Of a stretch of DNA of 64,000 nucleotides, positions 9,554 to 19,583 are shown in pieces (within the stretch, counting starts at the first letter, position 1; every line of letters begins with the position of its first letter). The stretch is from Nitrosospira briensis (GTDB lineage Bacteria > Pseudomonadota > Gammaproteobacteria > Burkholderiales > Nitrosomonadaceae), in assembly GCF_900115125.1 (NCBI RefSeq), contig NZ_FOVJ01000002.1, forward strand, positions 248,001-312,000, in the 5' to 3' direction. A program made the translations under genes and the position numbers. The notes beneath the pieces were generated by a model. The model was given only the letters and a program-made list of their open reading frames with translations, was not told the origin of the DNA and ran no database searches.

Positions 9554-12400
9554 ATGAAATCGCGTTTTTCCCGTCCCGTTTGCTGGTCTGTTTTTATATT
9601 TTGTCTTGCGTGTAACGCACGCGCGGAAACGCCAGCGCCCGCCTCGAAAAACAAATACGAACGAATGGTGCCGCGGGGCCAGGCGGAAATCAACGGCGAC
9701 AAGCCTGTGCTTATCGACAACGAGCGCATACAGGGCCACCACGAATATGAGGCCGGGGCCGAGGGCGAGGCCGAGCTGCGGCGACGTCATGTTATCTCGG
9801 CCGACCCCGCGAAATCCGGGCAAAAAACCGAAGGCACGGCCGAAAACAATGTTTCTCCTGAACGAGCCCGTGGTACGCCGGAGGCACCGGAAGCGCCTGG
9901 GACCGCCGGAACCGGTTCGCAGCAGAACTATACACGATCGCCAGCGTTAAAAAGCGAGCCCACCCCTGCCGGCTCGCCAACCGAGGCGGAAAATCGGGAA
10001 AACAGACCCGCGGCGGGTGGGGCTGAGCGCTTGACTGGGCATGCTGTGCAAGAAGATGAAATCACATTGCGCGGCAGCCAGCGCGGCGGCGTTGCATCGC
10101 AGGTATCAAAACGCGCCGACAAGGGGGCAACGCCGGGAGCCGGTATCGAAACAGAAGGAGACAAGCCGACGTTTGCCGAGGCTGAACGCATCCGTGGCCA
10201 CCTTGAACAGGGCGTGGATGAAAAACTCCGCTTGGGCGGCCAGGGTGAGCCGGAAACAGAAATCAGGGTGGCAACACCCGGTGAGGATACAGGGCCGCCC
10301 AAAACCAGACCGATATTTGTGACAGCGGAGCGCTTGCAGGGGCACACGGACAAGGAAGTCGAGGCAATAGGCAGGGCCGAGCTTTCCAACGGCGAACAGT
10401 TTATCTCGGCCGACCGGTTGAAATATTATCAGGATACCGACGATGCCGAGGCAGAAGGCAGTGTGCGCGTTGAACAGCGTGGGGACATACTGGAGGGTTC
10501 CAAGCTCAAATTCAACCTGCTGAGCAAAACCGGCGAGCTCAGCGAACCCCGCTATCGTTTAAAGGATGCCAGCAGCCGGGGTTATGCCGACTCGCTGCTG
10601 CTGGAAGGTGAGAACCAATATCGGCTCAAACAGGCTACTTATACCACCTGCCCAGCCGGAGATGACGATTGGTACCTCCAGGTGGCCGACCTGAAGCTGA
10701 ATGACGAGGAAAAGGAAGGTACCGCCCGGAGGGTTAAACTGACATTCAAGGACGTGCCGATCCTGTATACCCCCTGGATGAATTTCTCATACAGCGGGAA
10801 ACGTAAATCGGGGTTGCTTGCGCCCACCTACGGCACCAGCGTGAGAACCGGGCTCGAACTGACCCTGCCCTTCTACTGGAACATCGCGCCCAATTACGAC
10901 GCGACATTCTCGGCGCGCACGATGTCCAAACGGGGCGTCGCGCTGAACAACGAAGTTCGTTATCTGGGCAAAAACTCAAGCAGCAATTTGCTGGTTGATG
11001 TGTTGCCGTATGACATGGATACCAAGGAGAGCCGCTGGCGCACAACCTTCGCGCACAACCATAACCTGGGAAACGGCTTTTCCACCCGTCTTGACTATAA
11101 CCGGGTTTCGGATGACGCCTATTTCCGCGATCTCGGCAACAGCCTGAATCTGACCTCCAGGACCAACCTGTTGCAGCAGGGCTTGCTTTCCTACAATCGC
11201 GGACTCGGAGACGACGGCACACTGAATGTCACTTCGCTCGTACAGAGTTTCCAGACAATTCAGGATCCTCTAGCTTCCATCGTCGTCCCCTATAAGCGCC
11301 TGCCGCAAGTTGCTTTCATCGCAAACAAACCGGACGTTTTCGGAGCCGAGCTGAATCTTATCGGAAGCTGGACTAATTTTTCCCATCCCACGAGGATAAA
11401 CGGCAATCGCGCCGTCATTTTTCCCAGCATCAGCTATCCGCTTCGCAACGCATTTGGTTACATTACGCCCAAGGTTGGCATACACCATACCCGTTATGAC
11501 CTGGATGCCAACGCTGCGACACCGGAGGAAAATCCCGAGCGAACCTTGCCGATAGTCAGCATGGATAGCGGGGTTGCATTCGATCGCGAGATAGAACTGC
11601 GCGGTGAACGGTTCACCCAGACTCTGGAGCCACGCCTCTTCTATGTGTACGTGCCATTCCGCGAGCAGGGACATCTCCCTAATTTTGATTCCGCCAAGAC
11701 TGACTTCAGCTTTGCTCAGATGCTGACCGAAAACCGCTTCAGTGGCAGCGATCGTATCAACGATGCGAATCAGGTGAGCTTCGCGCTGACTTCACGCCTG
11801 ATAGAACCTGGTACCGGGAAAGAGCGTTTGCGTGTTGCCGTCGGCCAGCAACTGAGCTTTATCAATCGCCGCATATCGCTGGACGCGCCTGAGACTATTA
11901 ACCGCCGGCCGGATTTTGTCGCCGCCGTAACGGGCTTCATCACGCCTACCATCAGCACCGATAGCAGCGTGCAATTCGATCAGACCCGATTCATGGCCGA
12001 CGTGGTACGTTCAGGATTGAGCTATCGCCCGGAACCCGGCAGGGTAGTAAATTTTGGCTACCGTTTTACGCGGGATGTGCTGCACCAGGTGGACGCCTCC
12101 AGCCAGTGGCGTTTTTCCGAAAGATGGCAAACCGTGGCCCGCCTGAACTATTCGCTACAGGATCAGAGAATTCTGGAAGGACTGGCGGGACTTGAGTATA
12201 ATGCCTGCTGCTGGTCCTTGCGATTCGTGGTCCAGCATCTGACCCTTGCCACTCAGAGAACGACAACCGCGGCTTTTTTGCAACTTGAGTTGAACGGCCT
12301 GATGCAGATCGGCTCAAACCCGCTAACGGTGTTGCAGCGCAGCATTCCCGGATATACCAGAACCGGTAGCCAGGGAAGCGGTTTTATAGAAGGGCCGTAG
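9554..12400 (+). CDS. lptD: LPS-assembly protein LptD
   Basis: LptD is the outer-membrane barrel of the Lpt machine that inserts LPS into the outer leaflet together with LptE (encoded at 22130-22657). The 948-residue protein has a signal peptide (cleavage likely after NARA) and an OstA-like beta-taco segment around residues 250-330 (FISADRLKYYQDTDDAEAEG). A barrel domain reaches the C-terminus. Four Cys positions near CPAGDD and NACCW match the usual disulfide sites. It is clearly longer than E. coli LptD (784 residues). The excess is an N-terminal stretch (residues about 45-280) with imperfect repeats of an AERIxGHxxxExE unit. It heads the run surA, pdxA, rsmA. Confidence 0.96.
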   Translation: MKSRFSRPVCWSVFIFCLACNARAETPAPASKNKYERMVPRGQAEINGDKPVLIDNERIQGHHEYEAGAEGEAELRRRHVISADPAKSGQKTEGTAENNVSPERARGTPEAPEAPGTAGTGSQQNYTRSPALKSEPTPAGSPTEAENRENRPAAGGAERLTGHAVQEDEITLRGSQRGGVASQVSKRADKGATPGAGIETEGDKPTFAEAERIRGHLEQGVDEKLRLGGQGEPETEIRVATPGEDTGPPKTRPIFVTAERLQGHTDKEVEAIGRAELSNGEQFISADRLKYYQDTDDAEAEGSVRVEQRGDILEGSKLKFNLLSKTGELSEPRYRLKDASSRGYADSLLLEGENQYRLKQATYTTCPAGDDDWYLQVADLKLNDEEKEGTARRVKLTFKDVPILYTPWMNFSYSGKRKSGLLAPTYGTSVRTGLELTLPFYWNIAPNYDATFSARTMSKRGVALNNEVRYLGKNSSSNLLVDVLPYDMDTKESRWRTTFAHNHNLGNGFSTRLDYNRVSDDAYFRDLGNSLNLTSRTNLLQQGLLSYNRGLGDDGTLNVTSLVQSFQTIQDPLASIVVPYKRLPQVAFIANKPDVFGAELNLIGSWTNFSHPTRINGNRAVIFPSISYPLRNAFGYITPKVGIHHTRYDLDANAATPEENPERTLPIVSMDSGVAFDREIELRGERFTQTLEPRLFYVYVPFREQGHLPNFDSAKTDFSFAQMLTENRFSGSDRINDANQVSFALTSRLIEPGTGKERLRVAVGQQLSFINRRISLDAPETINRRPDFVAAVTGFITPTISTDSSVQFDQTRFMADVVRSGLSYRPEPGRVVNFGYRFTRDVLHQVDASSQWRFSERWQTVARLNYSLQDQRILEGLAGLEYNACCWSLRFVVQHLTLATQRTTTAAFLQLELNGLMQIGSNPLTVLQRSIPGYTRTGSQGSGFIEGP

Positions 12401-12464
12401 ACGGAACCTCAAACTGTCACTCTTCGCTTGAATCACATCATTCCGTTCCTCTGCAATTCTGATA

Positions 12465-13799
12465 ATGCTTAATTACATGGGTGCGAAATTTTTGTCACGT
12501 CCCCTTGTTTCCCCTATTCGGCTGGTGCTTCTGGTCGCCTTGGTGGCGATTGCCCAGACGCCTGCTCATGGTATCGAGACCATTGATCATATTGTCGCGG
12601 TTGTGAATGAGAACGTGGTGACACGTCATGAACTGGATGAGATGCTTAAAGCCACGCATAAGCAATTGCAGAAACAGGGAGTACAACCCCCTCCCCCGGC
12701 TGTAATGGAAAAGCAGCTCCTGGAGCGTATCATTGTCAACCGGGTCCAGTTGCAACTTGCGAAAGAAACAGGCTTGACTGTGAGCGATACCGAGCTCGAC
12801 CAGACCCTGCGCCGCATCGCCCAGGAAAACAAAATGTCGATACAGGAATTTTATAACGCACTGGAGCAGGATGGGATCAGCTTCAACAAATTCCGCGACG
12901 AGATTCGCGACGAGATCATTCTGGTGCGGCTGAAAGAACGCGAGGTAAGCAACCGGGTGAGTGTGACCGAGGGAGAAGTCGATAGCTATCTCGAAACACA
13001 GGATGACCCCTCCGTCAATAACGACGAATACCGGATTGCCCACATTCTGGTGCAGGCGTCGGAGGGAGCCCCTCCCGAACAAATCGAGGTCAGGCGGCAG
13101 CGGGCGGAAGCCGCTCTGGAGCAACTAAAAAACGGCGCCGACTTTTCCCAGGTAGCCGCGGAATTTTCGGATGCGCCTGACGCGATGGAGGGCGGCTTGC
13201 TGGATTGGCGGCCCGCTGCTCAACTCACAAAAAAATTCGCGGAAATACTGGTTTCGACGAAGCCCGGCGAAGTGACGCCGATAATTCAGTCCCCAAACGG
13301 CTTTCATATTCTCAAGCTGGTTGATCGACGCAATCAAAACAGCGCAGTAACAATAGTGGATCAGACTCATGCTCGCCATATTCTTATAAAAGTCAGTGAA
13401 CTTACATCTGAAACCGACGCCCGGCGGCGTATAACGGATTTGAAAGAACGCCTGGAAAATGGCGCGAAATTCGAGGAATTGGCGAAAGCGCATTCTGAAG
13501 ATTCGACCGCCCCGACGGGCGGCGATCTGGGCTGGGTATCGCCCGGGGATACGGTGCCGGAATTCGAGCAGGCCATGAAAGCGCTAAAGCCCGGAGAAAT
13601 CAGCGAGCCGGTCCAATCGCCATTTGGCTGGCACTTGATTCAGGTTATCGAGCGCCGTAGCCAGGATGTCAGCCAGGAGCGGCAGCGTCAAGCTGCACGC
13701 CAAGCGATACGAGCCCGCAAGGCGGAAACTGCCTTTCAGGAGTGGCTGCAGCGGCTGCGCGACCGGGCGTACGTCGAATACAGGCTGGAGGAAGGTTAG
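12465..13799 (+). CDS. surA: Periplasmic chaperone/peptidyl-prolyl isomerase SurA
   Basis: SurA escorts unfolded outer-membrane proteins, including LptD, across the periplasm. The 444-residue protein has a signal peptide ending near AHG, an N-terminal chaperone domain ([19 protein letters not shown]) and two parvulin domains (starting near YRIAHILVQ and HARHILIKV). A short C-terminal helix closes the core. Length is near the family norm. The start may be ATG 12465 or ATG 12477, both giving a signal peptide. It follows lptD by 64 bases and precedes pdxA, the conserved proteobacterial order. Confidence 0.96.
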   Translation: MLNYMGAKFLSRPLVSPIRLVLLVALVAIAQTPAHGIETIDHIVAVVNENVVTRHELDEMLKATHKQLQKQGVQPPPPAVMEKQLLERIIVNRVQLQLAKETGLTVSDTELDQTLRRIAQENKMSIQEFYNALEQDGISFNKFRDEIRDEIILVRLKEREVSNRVSVTEGEVDSYLETQDDPSVNNDEYRIAHILVQASEGAPPEQIEVRRQRAEAALEQLKNGADFSQVAAEFSDAPDAMEGGLLDWRPAAQLTKKFAEILVSTKPGEVTPIIQSPNGFHILKLVDRRNQNSAVTIVDQTHARHILIKVSELTSETDARRRITDLKERLENGAKFEELAKAHSEDSTAPTGGDLGWVSPGDTVPEFEQAMKALKPGEISEPVQSPFGWHLIQVIERRSQDVSQERQRQAARQAIRARKAETAFQEWLQRLRDRAYVEYRLEEG

Positions 13800-13862
13800 G
13801 ATCAAAAATCTCTGGCCAGCCATCAGCACTGATGGCGCCATGAACTCAAACGCAGGGAACCA

Positions 13863-14840
13863 ATGGCCCCGCTGATCGCGCTTACCGCAGGCGAACCTGC
13901 GGGAATCGGCCCGGACTTGTGTGTGCAGATCGCCCAGCTGAATCTGCCGTGCAAACTGATCATCATCGCGGACCGCGGATTGCTGCAGGAACGTGCCCGC
14001 CTACTGCAACTTCCGCTGACGATAAGACACTACCCGCCTCTTCCGGAAACGCGGCAGGAATCCGGCAGCCTGCAAGTACTGCACGTGCCGCTCGCCAAAC
14101 CCGCTACCCCCGGCAAACTGGATGCGGCCAATGCTGGTTATGTTCTGAAGACGCTGGAACGTGCCGTCGACGGATGCAGTAAGGGAGAATTCTCGGCAAT
14201 AGTCACCGCTCCGGTACATAAAGGCATTATCAATGATGGCGGCATAGCCTTTACCGGTCACACCGAATTTCTTGCGCAACTTACAAACAGCCGGGTAGTG
14301 ATGATGCTCGTCGGCGGCAGTATGAGAGTAACGCTTGCCACTACCCATCTGCCGCTCAGGGATGTGGCAGCGGCAATCACGCCTGAAACGCTCGACGAGA
14401 AGCTTCGCATCATTCAGCACGACCTGACGATGCGCTTTGCCATTCCCAGTCCCCGCATCGCTGTCGCCGGATTAAATCCTCATGCGGGCGAGTCCGGGCA
14501 TCTTGGCAGGGAAGAGCTGGACATCATCATTCCTTCTCTCGATAAGTTGCGCGCGGAAGGCATGGACCTGATCGGTCCGCTGCCGGCGGATACCCTGTTT
14601 AATCCATCGAAGCTGAAAGATTATGATTGCATATTCGCCATGTACCATGACCAGGGACTGCCGGTGCTGAAATACGCCAGCTTTGGCATGGGCGTCAACG
14701 TGACACTGGGACTGCCGATTATCCGCACTTCGGTGGACCATGGTACTGCCCTTGATTTGGCGGGCACTGGCCGAGCCGATCCCGGTAGTCTGATGGCCGC
14801 GATCGAGATGGCGGTGTTGCTCGCCGGGAATAAACGATAG
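13863..14840 (+). CDS. pdxA: 4-hydroxythreonine-4-phosphate dehydrogenase PdxA
   Basis: PdxA oxidises 4-phosphohydroxy-L-threonine with NAD in pyridoxal phosphate synthesis, in the cytoplasm. The 325-residue protein has the family start ALTAGEPAGIGPDL, the substrate-binding GHTEFLA segment and the metal-site histidine in AMYHDQGLPVLKY. A NVTLGLPIIRTSVDHGTA block also contributes to the metal site. AGGGAAC lies just upstream of ATG 13863. It is 63 bases behind surA and 83 bases ahead of rsmA. Nothing unusual. Confidence 0.96.
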   Translation: MAPLIALTAGEPAGIGPDLCVQIAQLNLPCKLIIIADRGLLQERARLLQLPLTIRHYPPLPETRQESGSLQVLHVPLAKPATPGKLDAANAGYVLKTLERAVDGCSKGEFSAIVTAPVHKGIINDGGIAFTGHTEFLAQLTNSRVVMMLVGGSMRVTLATTHLPLRDVAAAITPETLDEKLRIIQHDLTMRFAIPSPRIAVAGLNPHAGESGHLGREELDIIIPSLDKLRAEGMDLIGPLPADTLFNPSKLKDYDCIFAMYHDQGLPVLKYASFGMGVNVTLGLPIIRTSVDHGTALDLAGTGRADPGSLMAAIEMAVLLAGNKR

Positions 14841-14923
14841 TTGTCTGGATGCGCGCGAGTCAAAGAAGAAAATAATACCAACAGCTGGAAATTTTCCACG
14901 CTACCGGATAAAAGATTCAAGTC

Positions 14924-15694
14924 ATGCGCCATATTCCCCGCAAGCGCTTTAGCCAGAATTTCCTGGTTGATAAGCAGATTATCTCGGACATCGTCCGCGC
15001 CATTCATCCTCGCGAGAACGATCTTCTGGTAGAAATCGGGCCGGGGCTTGCCGCGCTCACGCGGCCCCTGCTCCATGCACTCGGTCATCTGCATGTGGTG
15101 GAGATCGACCGCGATATCGTCGAGCGTTTGCGCCGGGAGTTTTCTGAAAAGAAATTGACGATACACACAGGTGATGCACTCGAGTTCGATTTTTCCGCCA
15201 TCGGAGACGATATCCGGGTGATAGGGAATCTGCCCTACAATATTTCCACGCCCATCCTGTTTCATTTGAGCAAGTTCGCGGAAAACATCCGGGACATGCA
15301 TTTCATGCTGCAAAAGGAAGTGGTGGCGAGAATGATCGCTACGCCCTCCACGTCGGATTACGGACGGCTTTCGGTCATGCTGCAATGCCGTTTCGAAATG
15401 GAACAGCTGCTTATCGCCCCCCCCGAGTGCTTCGATCCTGTTCCTAAAGTGGAGTCGGCTGTCGTCCGTATGGTTCCGCTGAGTCAACCTCCCGTTGAGG
15501 CGGGTAAAGAAAAATTATTTGCCGGTATTGTCTCCGCCGCATTCTCGCAGCGGCGTAAAACCCTGCGCAACACGCTGCGTGATTATCTCAAGCCGGAGGA
15601 CTACCTGACGCTAGAGATTGATGCCGGCCAACGGGCAGAGAACTTATCGGTAGCGCAGTTTGTAGCAGTGGCTCACCACCTGAGTGGACGATAG
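14924..15694 (+). CDS. rsmA: 16S rRNA dimethyladenosine transferase RsmA (KsgA)
   Basis: RsmA dimethylates the two adjacent adenosines in the 3'-terminal helix of 16S rRNA during 30S maturation. The 256-residue protein has RKRFSQNFLVDKQI at the start and the SAM-binding motif VEIGPGLAALT. The catalytic NLPYNIS motif and the C-terminal SQRRKTLRNTL helix follow. The start ATG at 14924 has only a weak ribosome-binding site. It closes the lptD-surA-pdxA-rsmA run, a common linkage in beta- and gammaproteobacteria. Confidence 0.96.
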   Translation: MRHIPRKRFSQNFLVDKQIISDIVRAIHPRENDLLVEIGPGLAALTRPLLHALGHLHVVEIDRDIVERLRREFSEKKLTIHTGDALEFDFSAIGDDIRVIGNLPYNISTPILFHLSKFAENIRDMHFMLQKEVVARMIATPSTSDYGRLSVMLQCRFEMEQLLIAPPECFDPVPKVESAVVRMVPLSQPPVEAGKEKLFAGIVSAAFSQRRKTLRNTLRDYLKPEDYLTLEIDAGQRAENLSVAQFVAVAHHLSGR

Positions 15695-15871
15695 CTCTGC
15701 ATGGCGAAAGACCTGGTTATGGATATTTCCGGGGAATATTTTCAGACTGAGGGATATGAAGGGCTAAAACGGCTTTTATTAGCGCAACCAATGCCATAAG
15801 CGCGAATATAATTTAGAGGCCGTTTCAAATCGCAAAAAAAGAAACAATAGCTGGAATTTCCCTTCGCCCAC

Positions 15872-16516
15872 GTGATCACGAAGCCTTTGACATCGCTGAT
15901 ACTGGCAGCATTGCTGGCTTCCGGGCCCGCACAGCATGTGTCTGCGGATATCATCTACTCGTTTACCGACGAATATGGCGTGGTGCATTTCAGCAATGTA
16001 CCCACTGATGAACGGTATGCTCCACTTTCGCCTGAGGGGGCGGTTGCCGAGAAACCGCCTCCCATCGCAAATCACCCGCGCCCGCCGACGTCGTTCTACG
16101 CCGAGTATGGCGCGGTGATCGAGGACATCGCCCGGACCTATGCACTGGAAGGCGCGCTGATACATGCTGTTATCTCCGTCGAATCGGCTTATAACGCGAA
16201 GGCGATCTCCAGAAAGGGGGCGGCTGGCTTGATGCAGCTAATGCCCGAAACCGCAAAACGGTACGGCGTTACCGACAGGTTTGACCCTGTGCAAAATCTT
16301 CATGGAGGCGCCCGATATCTCAGCCACCTGTTGAAGATGTTTGATGGCAATATGAGCCTGGCCCTGGCCGCTTATAACGCCGGGGAGAATAATGTCGTCA
16401 AGTATGGAAATCGGATTCCACCATTTCAAGAGACCAAAGCTTACGTGCCAAAGGTTCTGGCCCTCTATCGCAGATATCAGGGGAACGGCGGCCTTCATGG
16501 GCGACAGGAAATCTGA
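15872..16516 (+). CDS. Lytic transglycosylase with DUF4124 domain
   Basis: This exported murein-cleaving enzyme forms 1,6-anhydro-MurNAc ends. The 214-residue protein starts at GTG 15872 with a signal peptide (cleaved near VSA). A DUF4124 segment (IIYSFTDEYGVVHFSN) is followed by an SLT domain. The catalytic glutamate is in SVESAYNAKA, followed by GAAGLMQLMPETA and LALAAYNAGENNV, all SLT-family landmarks. A TATAAT at 15807-15812 about 60 bases upstream is a possible -10 box but lacks a good -35. The gene follows rsmA by 177 bases and is probably transcribed on its own. Confidence 0.92.
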   Translation: MITKPLTSLILAALLASGPAQHVSADIIYSFTDEYGVVHFSNVPTDERYAPLSPEGAVAEKPPPIANHPRPPTSFYAEYGAVIEDIARTYALEGALIHAVISVESAYNAKAISRKGAAGLMQLMPETAKRYGVTDRFDPVQNLHGGARYLSHLLKMFDGNMSLALAAYNAGENNVVKYGNRIPPFQETKAYVPKVLALYRRYQGNGGLHGRQEI

Positions 16517-16661
16517 GAAAAAGCTCGTCCGTATAAGGGGTAAAAAAGAAAAGACTACGTTTTCTTGCTGCGATTCCCCGTAAACAAACGGAGAGCCAGA
16601 AACCGGGCCCAGGCATATGCGGGAATTGCTAAGTGTTTGCCCGCAGATCAGAAAACCGCCA

Positions 16662-17468
16662 CTATTTTGCGCGGAGGTATAGAACCTTTTGATTCGACCC
16701 CGGTGCTTGTCGTTCTTCTATTACAAAGAGATCTGGCTTCGCTTTTATGAGATCGGAAAGCTTCTTGTAACCGTATAGCCTCGCGTCGAAGTCGGGTTCC
16801 AGCTTGGTAAGATAACTGCCGAAGGCCCCGAGATGCGCCCATCCAGAGTCGTCGCTCGACTGCTCAAGTGCAGACAGAACAAAGTTTTTAGGGAATTTAA
16901 GCTTGGGCTCTGCTAACTCGGCAGGTGTCAGAGGCGAAACCGGTTTTTGCTCACTCCCGGATTTTTGCGGCAAACCAACCGGCTCAGCCGCGGTGCTTGG
17001 GCGCAGAATCTCGGTGAACACAAACTTGTGGCAGGCATTGCGAAACGCTTCCGGTGTTTTCTTTTCACCAAATCCAAAAACCGTAAGTCCCTCTTCGCGC
17101 AATCGCATCGCCAGGCCAGTGAAATCGCTGTCACTCGTGATCAGGCAAAAACCATCAAATTTTCGCGTATACAGCAAGTCCATCGCATCGATAATCAACG
17201 TGCTGTCCGTGGAATTCTTCCCCGTCGTGTATGCAAACTGTTGAACCGGCTTGATAGCGTATCGCTGCAATACCTTCTTCCATGAGGAACTTGTTGGAGC
17301 AGTGAAGTCACCGTATATACGCCTGACAGTTGCGACGCCAAATCTTGCGATTTCCGCGAAGAGACCTTCAATGACAGCTGCTTGAGCGTTGTCAGCGTCA
17401 ATCAGAACTGCCAATCGAAGGGCTGGCTCTTCGGATTCAATTTTTGCAGCGAGTCGTGGGGTTGCCAA
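16662..17468 (-). CDS. NYN (PIN-like) nuclease domain protein with LOTUS/OST-HTH domain
   Basis: The protein (about 268 residues) starts with a NYN domain of the LabA/DUF88 type. LAVLIDADNAQ carries the first metal-binding Asp, STDSTLIIDAMDLLY the second set, and LITSDSDFTGLA the third. These acidic residues are those expected for a PIN-like RNase. The C-terminal 80 residues (KNFVLSALEQ to LFVIEE) form an OST-HTH/LOTUS RNA-binding domain. RNA cleavage or binding is thus likely, but targets are unknown. The frame is open to a TTG at 17546; I prefer TTG 17468 because a GGA lies 8 bases upstream and family members begin close to the NYN domain. The start is uncertain. Confidence 0.85.
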   Translation of the reverse strand: MATPRLAAKIESEEPALRLAVLIDADNAQAAVIEGLFAEIARFGVATVRRIYGDFTAPTSSSWKKVLQRYAIKPVQQFAYTTGKNSTDSTLIIDAMDLLYTRKFDGFCLITSDSDFTGLAMRLREEGLTVFGFGEKKTPEAFRNACHKFVFTEILRPSTAAEPVGLPQKSGSEQKPVSPLTPAELAEPKLKFPKNFVLSALEQSSDDSGWAHLGAFGSYLTKLEPDFDARLYGYKKLSDLIKAKPDLFVIEERQAPGSNQKVLYLRAK

Positions 17469-17656
17469 AATGATTCCGTTTTTAGTGTTATTGACAGTTA
17501 AACGTGGCCGGCCATAAGCACATCGAATAAGCGGAAGTAAGAGCAATCAGGGAACGACTGCCGTTTAGTCGGATGAGCGATCGAGAAGACATAATAACGC
17601 TACCTTAATTGTTTTTACCGATTCTTTTCGTAGACGGATAGTGGGAACAAGGACAC

Positions 17657-19528
17657 CTATTTCTTCGGCATATAAAGGTCAGTAATCGATCCTTCGGCAA
17701 TTTCCGCGGCAAAAAATATTGTTTCAGACAAAGTCGGATGCGGATGTATGGTAAGGCCGATATCTTCCATTTCCGCACCCATTTCGAGTCCCAATACGGT
17801 TTCCGAAATCAGTTCACCTGCATTTACGCCCACTATACCGGCGCCGAGAATTCGGCGCGTTTTCTTGTCCAGCAGTAATTTGGTCATACCTTCTTCGCGC
17901 GCCATTGCCAATGCGCGGCCGCTTGCTGCCCAGGGGAACACCGCTTTTTCATACTCGACGCCTTGCTTGTTGGCTTCGGTTTCGGTCAAGCCCATCCAGG
18001 CGATCTCCGGGTCGGTATAGGCAACCGAGGGAATGGCGCGGGCATCGAACGCGGCTTTTTCTGCATGATCTCCGCCAGCAATGATTTCAGCAGTCAGCTT
18101 GCCCTCGTGCGTGGCCTTATGCGCCAGCATGGGCTCTCCGGCAATGTCGCCGATGGCAAAAATATGCGGAACATTGGTGCGCAGTTGTTTGTTTACGGGA
18201 ATGAAGCCGCGTTCGTCCACATCAACACCGGCATGCTCGGCACCGATATCGCGCCCGTTGGGGCGGCGGCCCACCGCCATCAGGATTCGGTCATAGACTT
18301 GCGGCTCGGGTGTTGAAGCGCCATCTGATTTTCCCTCAAATGTAACTCTCAAACCATCTTCACGGGGCTCGATTGCGGTGACTTTGGTTTTCAGGTAGAT
18401 CGCCTCGTAGCGTTTCTGTATGCGCTTGTGCAGCGGCTTGATGAGGTCTGCGTCGGCGCCAGGGATTAATTGGTCCATCCATTCCACTACGCTGACTTTG
18501 CTGCCGAGCGCGTCATACACTGTCGCCATTTCCAGGCCTATTATGCCACCCCCGATGATGAGCATGCGCTGGGGGATATCCTCAAGCTTCAGCGCGCCGG
18601 TTGAATCAAAGATGCGCGAATCTTCATAGGGAAAGCCGGCAATGCGCGCCGCGCTCGAGCCCGCGGCGATGATGCAGTGATCGAACGAGATGGTCTTTGG
18701 GCCATCAGGTGTTTCCACCTCTATCATATGGGGGGAGGTGAACTTGCCCGTTCCCCGTACTGTTTGTACCTTGCGCTGCTTCGCCAGCCCTGACAATCCT
18801 TTGGTAAGCTTGCCAATGATGGTTTCTTTCCAGCCCCGAAGCTTATCTATTTCGATGCCGGGCTTATCGAAAACGATGCCCTGTCGGGCTGTTTCCTCTG
18901 CTTCGGTGATAACTTTTGCTACATGCAGCAGCGCCTTGGACGGAATGCAGCCGACATTCAGGCACACCCCGCCGAGCGTGGCATAACGCTCGATCAACAC
19001 GACTTTCTTGCCGAGATCGGCGGCGCGAAACGCGGCAGTATATCCCCCCGGGCCTGCCCCCAGTACCACCACATCGGCATGAATATCGCCATGCGGAACA
19101 GAAGGAGAGGCAGGCGACGCAGACTTCGCACCAACCTCAGTGGATGGGCCCTGCGAATCTCCTTCCTTTTCAGGAGCCGAGGCAGAGTAAGAGGCAGATT
19201 GCGGGGCCAGCCCCGCCGATTCGGAGGGTGGAGTGGGTTCAGCGGGTTCGGCCGCCTTACTGGTTGGAGCCTCTTCACTGGCAGGCGCCTCTGCTTCCAG
19301 GGTGAGTATGAGCGAACCTTCAGAAACCTTGTCGCCGATCTTGACGTTGAGTTCCTTCACGACGCCGGCTTGCGGCGAGGGTACTTCCATCGTCGCCTTG
19401 TCGGTTTCCAGCGTGATGAGCGAAGTTTCCTTCTCGACCGTATCGCCCGGTTGCACCAGCAATTCGATAACGGGCACGTCCTTGAAATCGCCGATATCAG
19501 GAATTTTTATTTCGATAAGTTGAGTCAT
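17657..19528 (-). CDS. lpdA: Dihydrolipoyl dehydrogenase with N-terminal lipoyl domain
   Basis: This FAD enzyme reoxidises dihydrolipoamide with NAD in 2-oxoacid dehydrogenase complexes. The 623-residue protein starts with a lipoyl domain whose acceptor lysine is Lys44 in ETDKATMEVP. A Pro/Ala/Ser-rich linker (about residues 80-145) leads to the FAD-binding GAGPGGYTAA and the redox disulfide Cys189/Cys194 in GGVCLNVGCIPSKA. The C-terminal dimer domain ends with IHPHPTLSE. The added lipoyl domain is common in betaproteobacterial pyruvate dehydrogenase E3. The aceE and aceF genes, which often precede it, are absent; proA lies upstream instead. AAGG precedes the ATG. Confidence 0.95.
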   Translation of the reverse strand: MTQLIEIKIPDIGDFKDVPVIELLVQPGDTVEKETSLITLETDKATMEVPSPQAGVVKELNVKIGDKVSEGSLILTLEAEAPASEEAPTSKAAEPAEPTPPSESAGLAPQSASYSASAPEKEGDSQGPSTEVGAKSASPASPSVPHGDIHADVVVLGAGPGGYTAAFRAADLGKKVVLIERYATLGGVCLNVGCIPSKALLHVAKVITEAEETARQGIVFDKPGIEIDKLRGWKETIIGKLTKGLSGLAKQRKVQTVRGTGKFTSPHMIEVETPDGPKTISFDHCIIAAGSSAARIAGFPYEDSRIFDSTGALKLEDIPQRMLIIGGGIIGLEMATVYDALGSKVSVVEWMDQLIPGADADLIKPLHKRIQKRYEAIYLKTKVTAIEPREDGLRVTFEGKSDGASTPEPQVYDRILMAVGRRPNGRDIGAEHAGVDVDERGFIPVNKQLRTNVPHIFAIGDIAGEPMLAHKATHEGKLTAEIIAGGDHAEKAAFDARAIPSVAYTDPEIAWMGLTETEANKQGVEYEKAVFPWAASGRALAMAREEGMTKLLLDKKTRRILGAGIVGVNAGELISETVLGLEMGAEMEDIGLTIHPHPTLSETIFFAAEIAEGSITDLYMPKK

Positions 19529-19583
19529 GACAACCTTTTTTAGGGAAGAATCCAGGTTTTCTTATGGAAAATGTTATGCGGTT

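Noticed and set aside
14621-15487. Open frame of 288 codons on the minus strand
   Set aside because: It is antisense to pdxA and rsmA, both certain genes.
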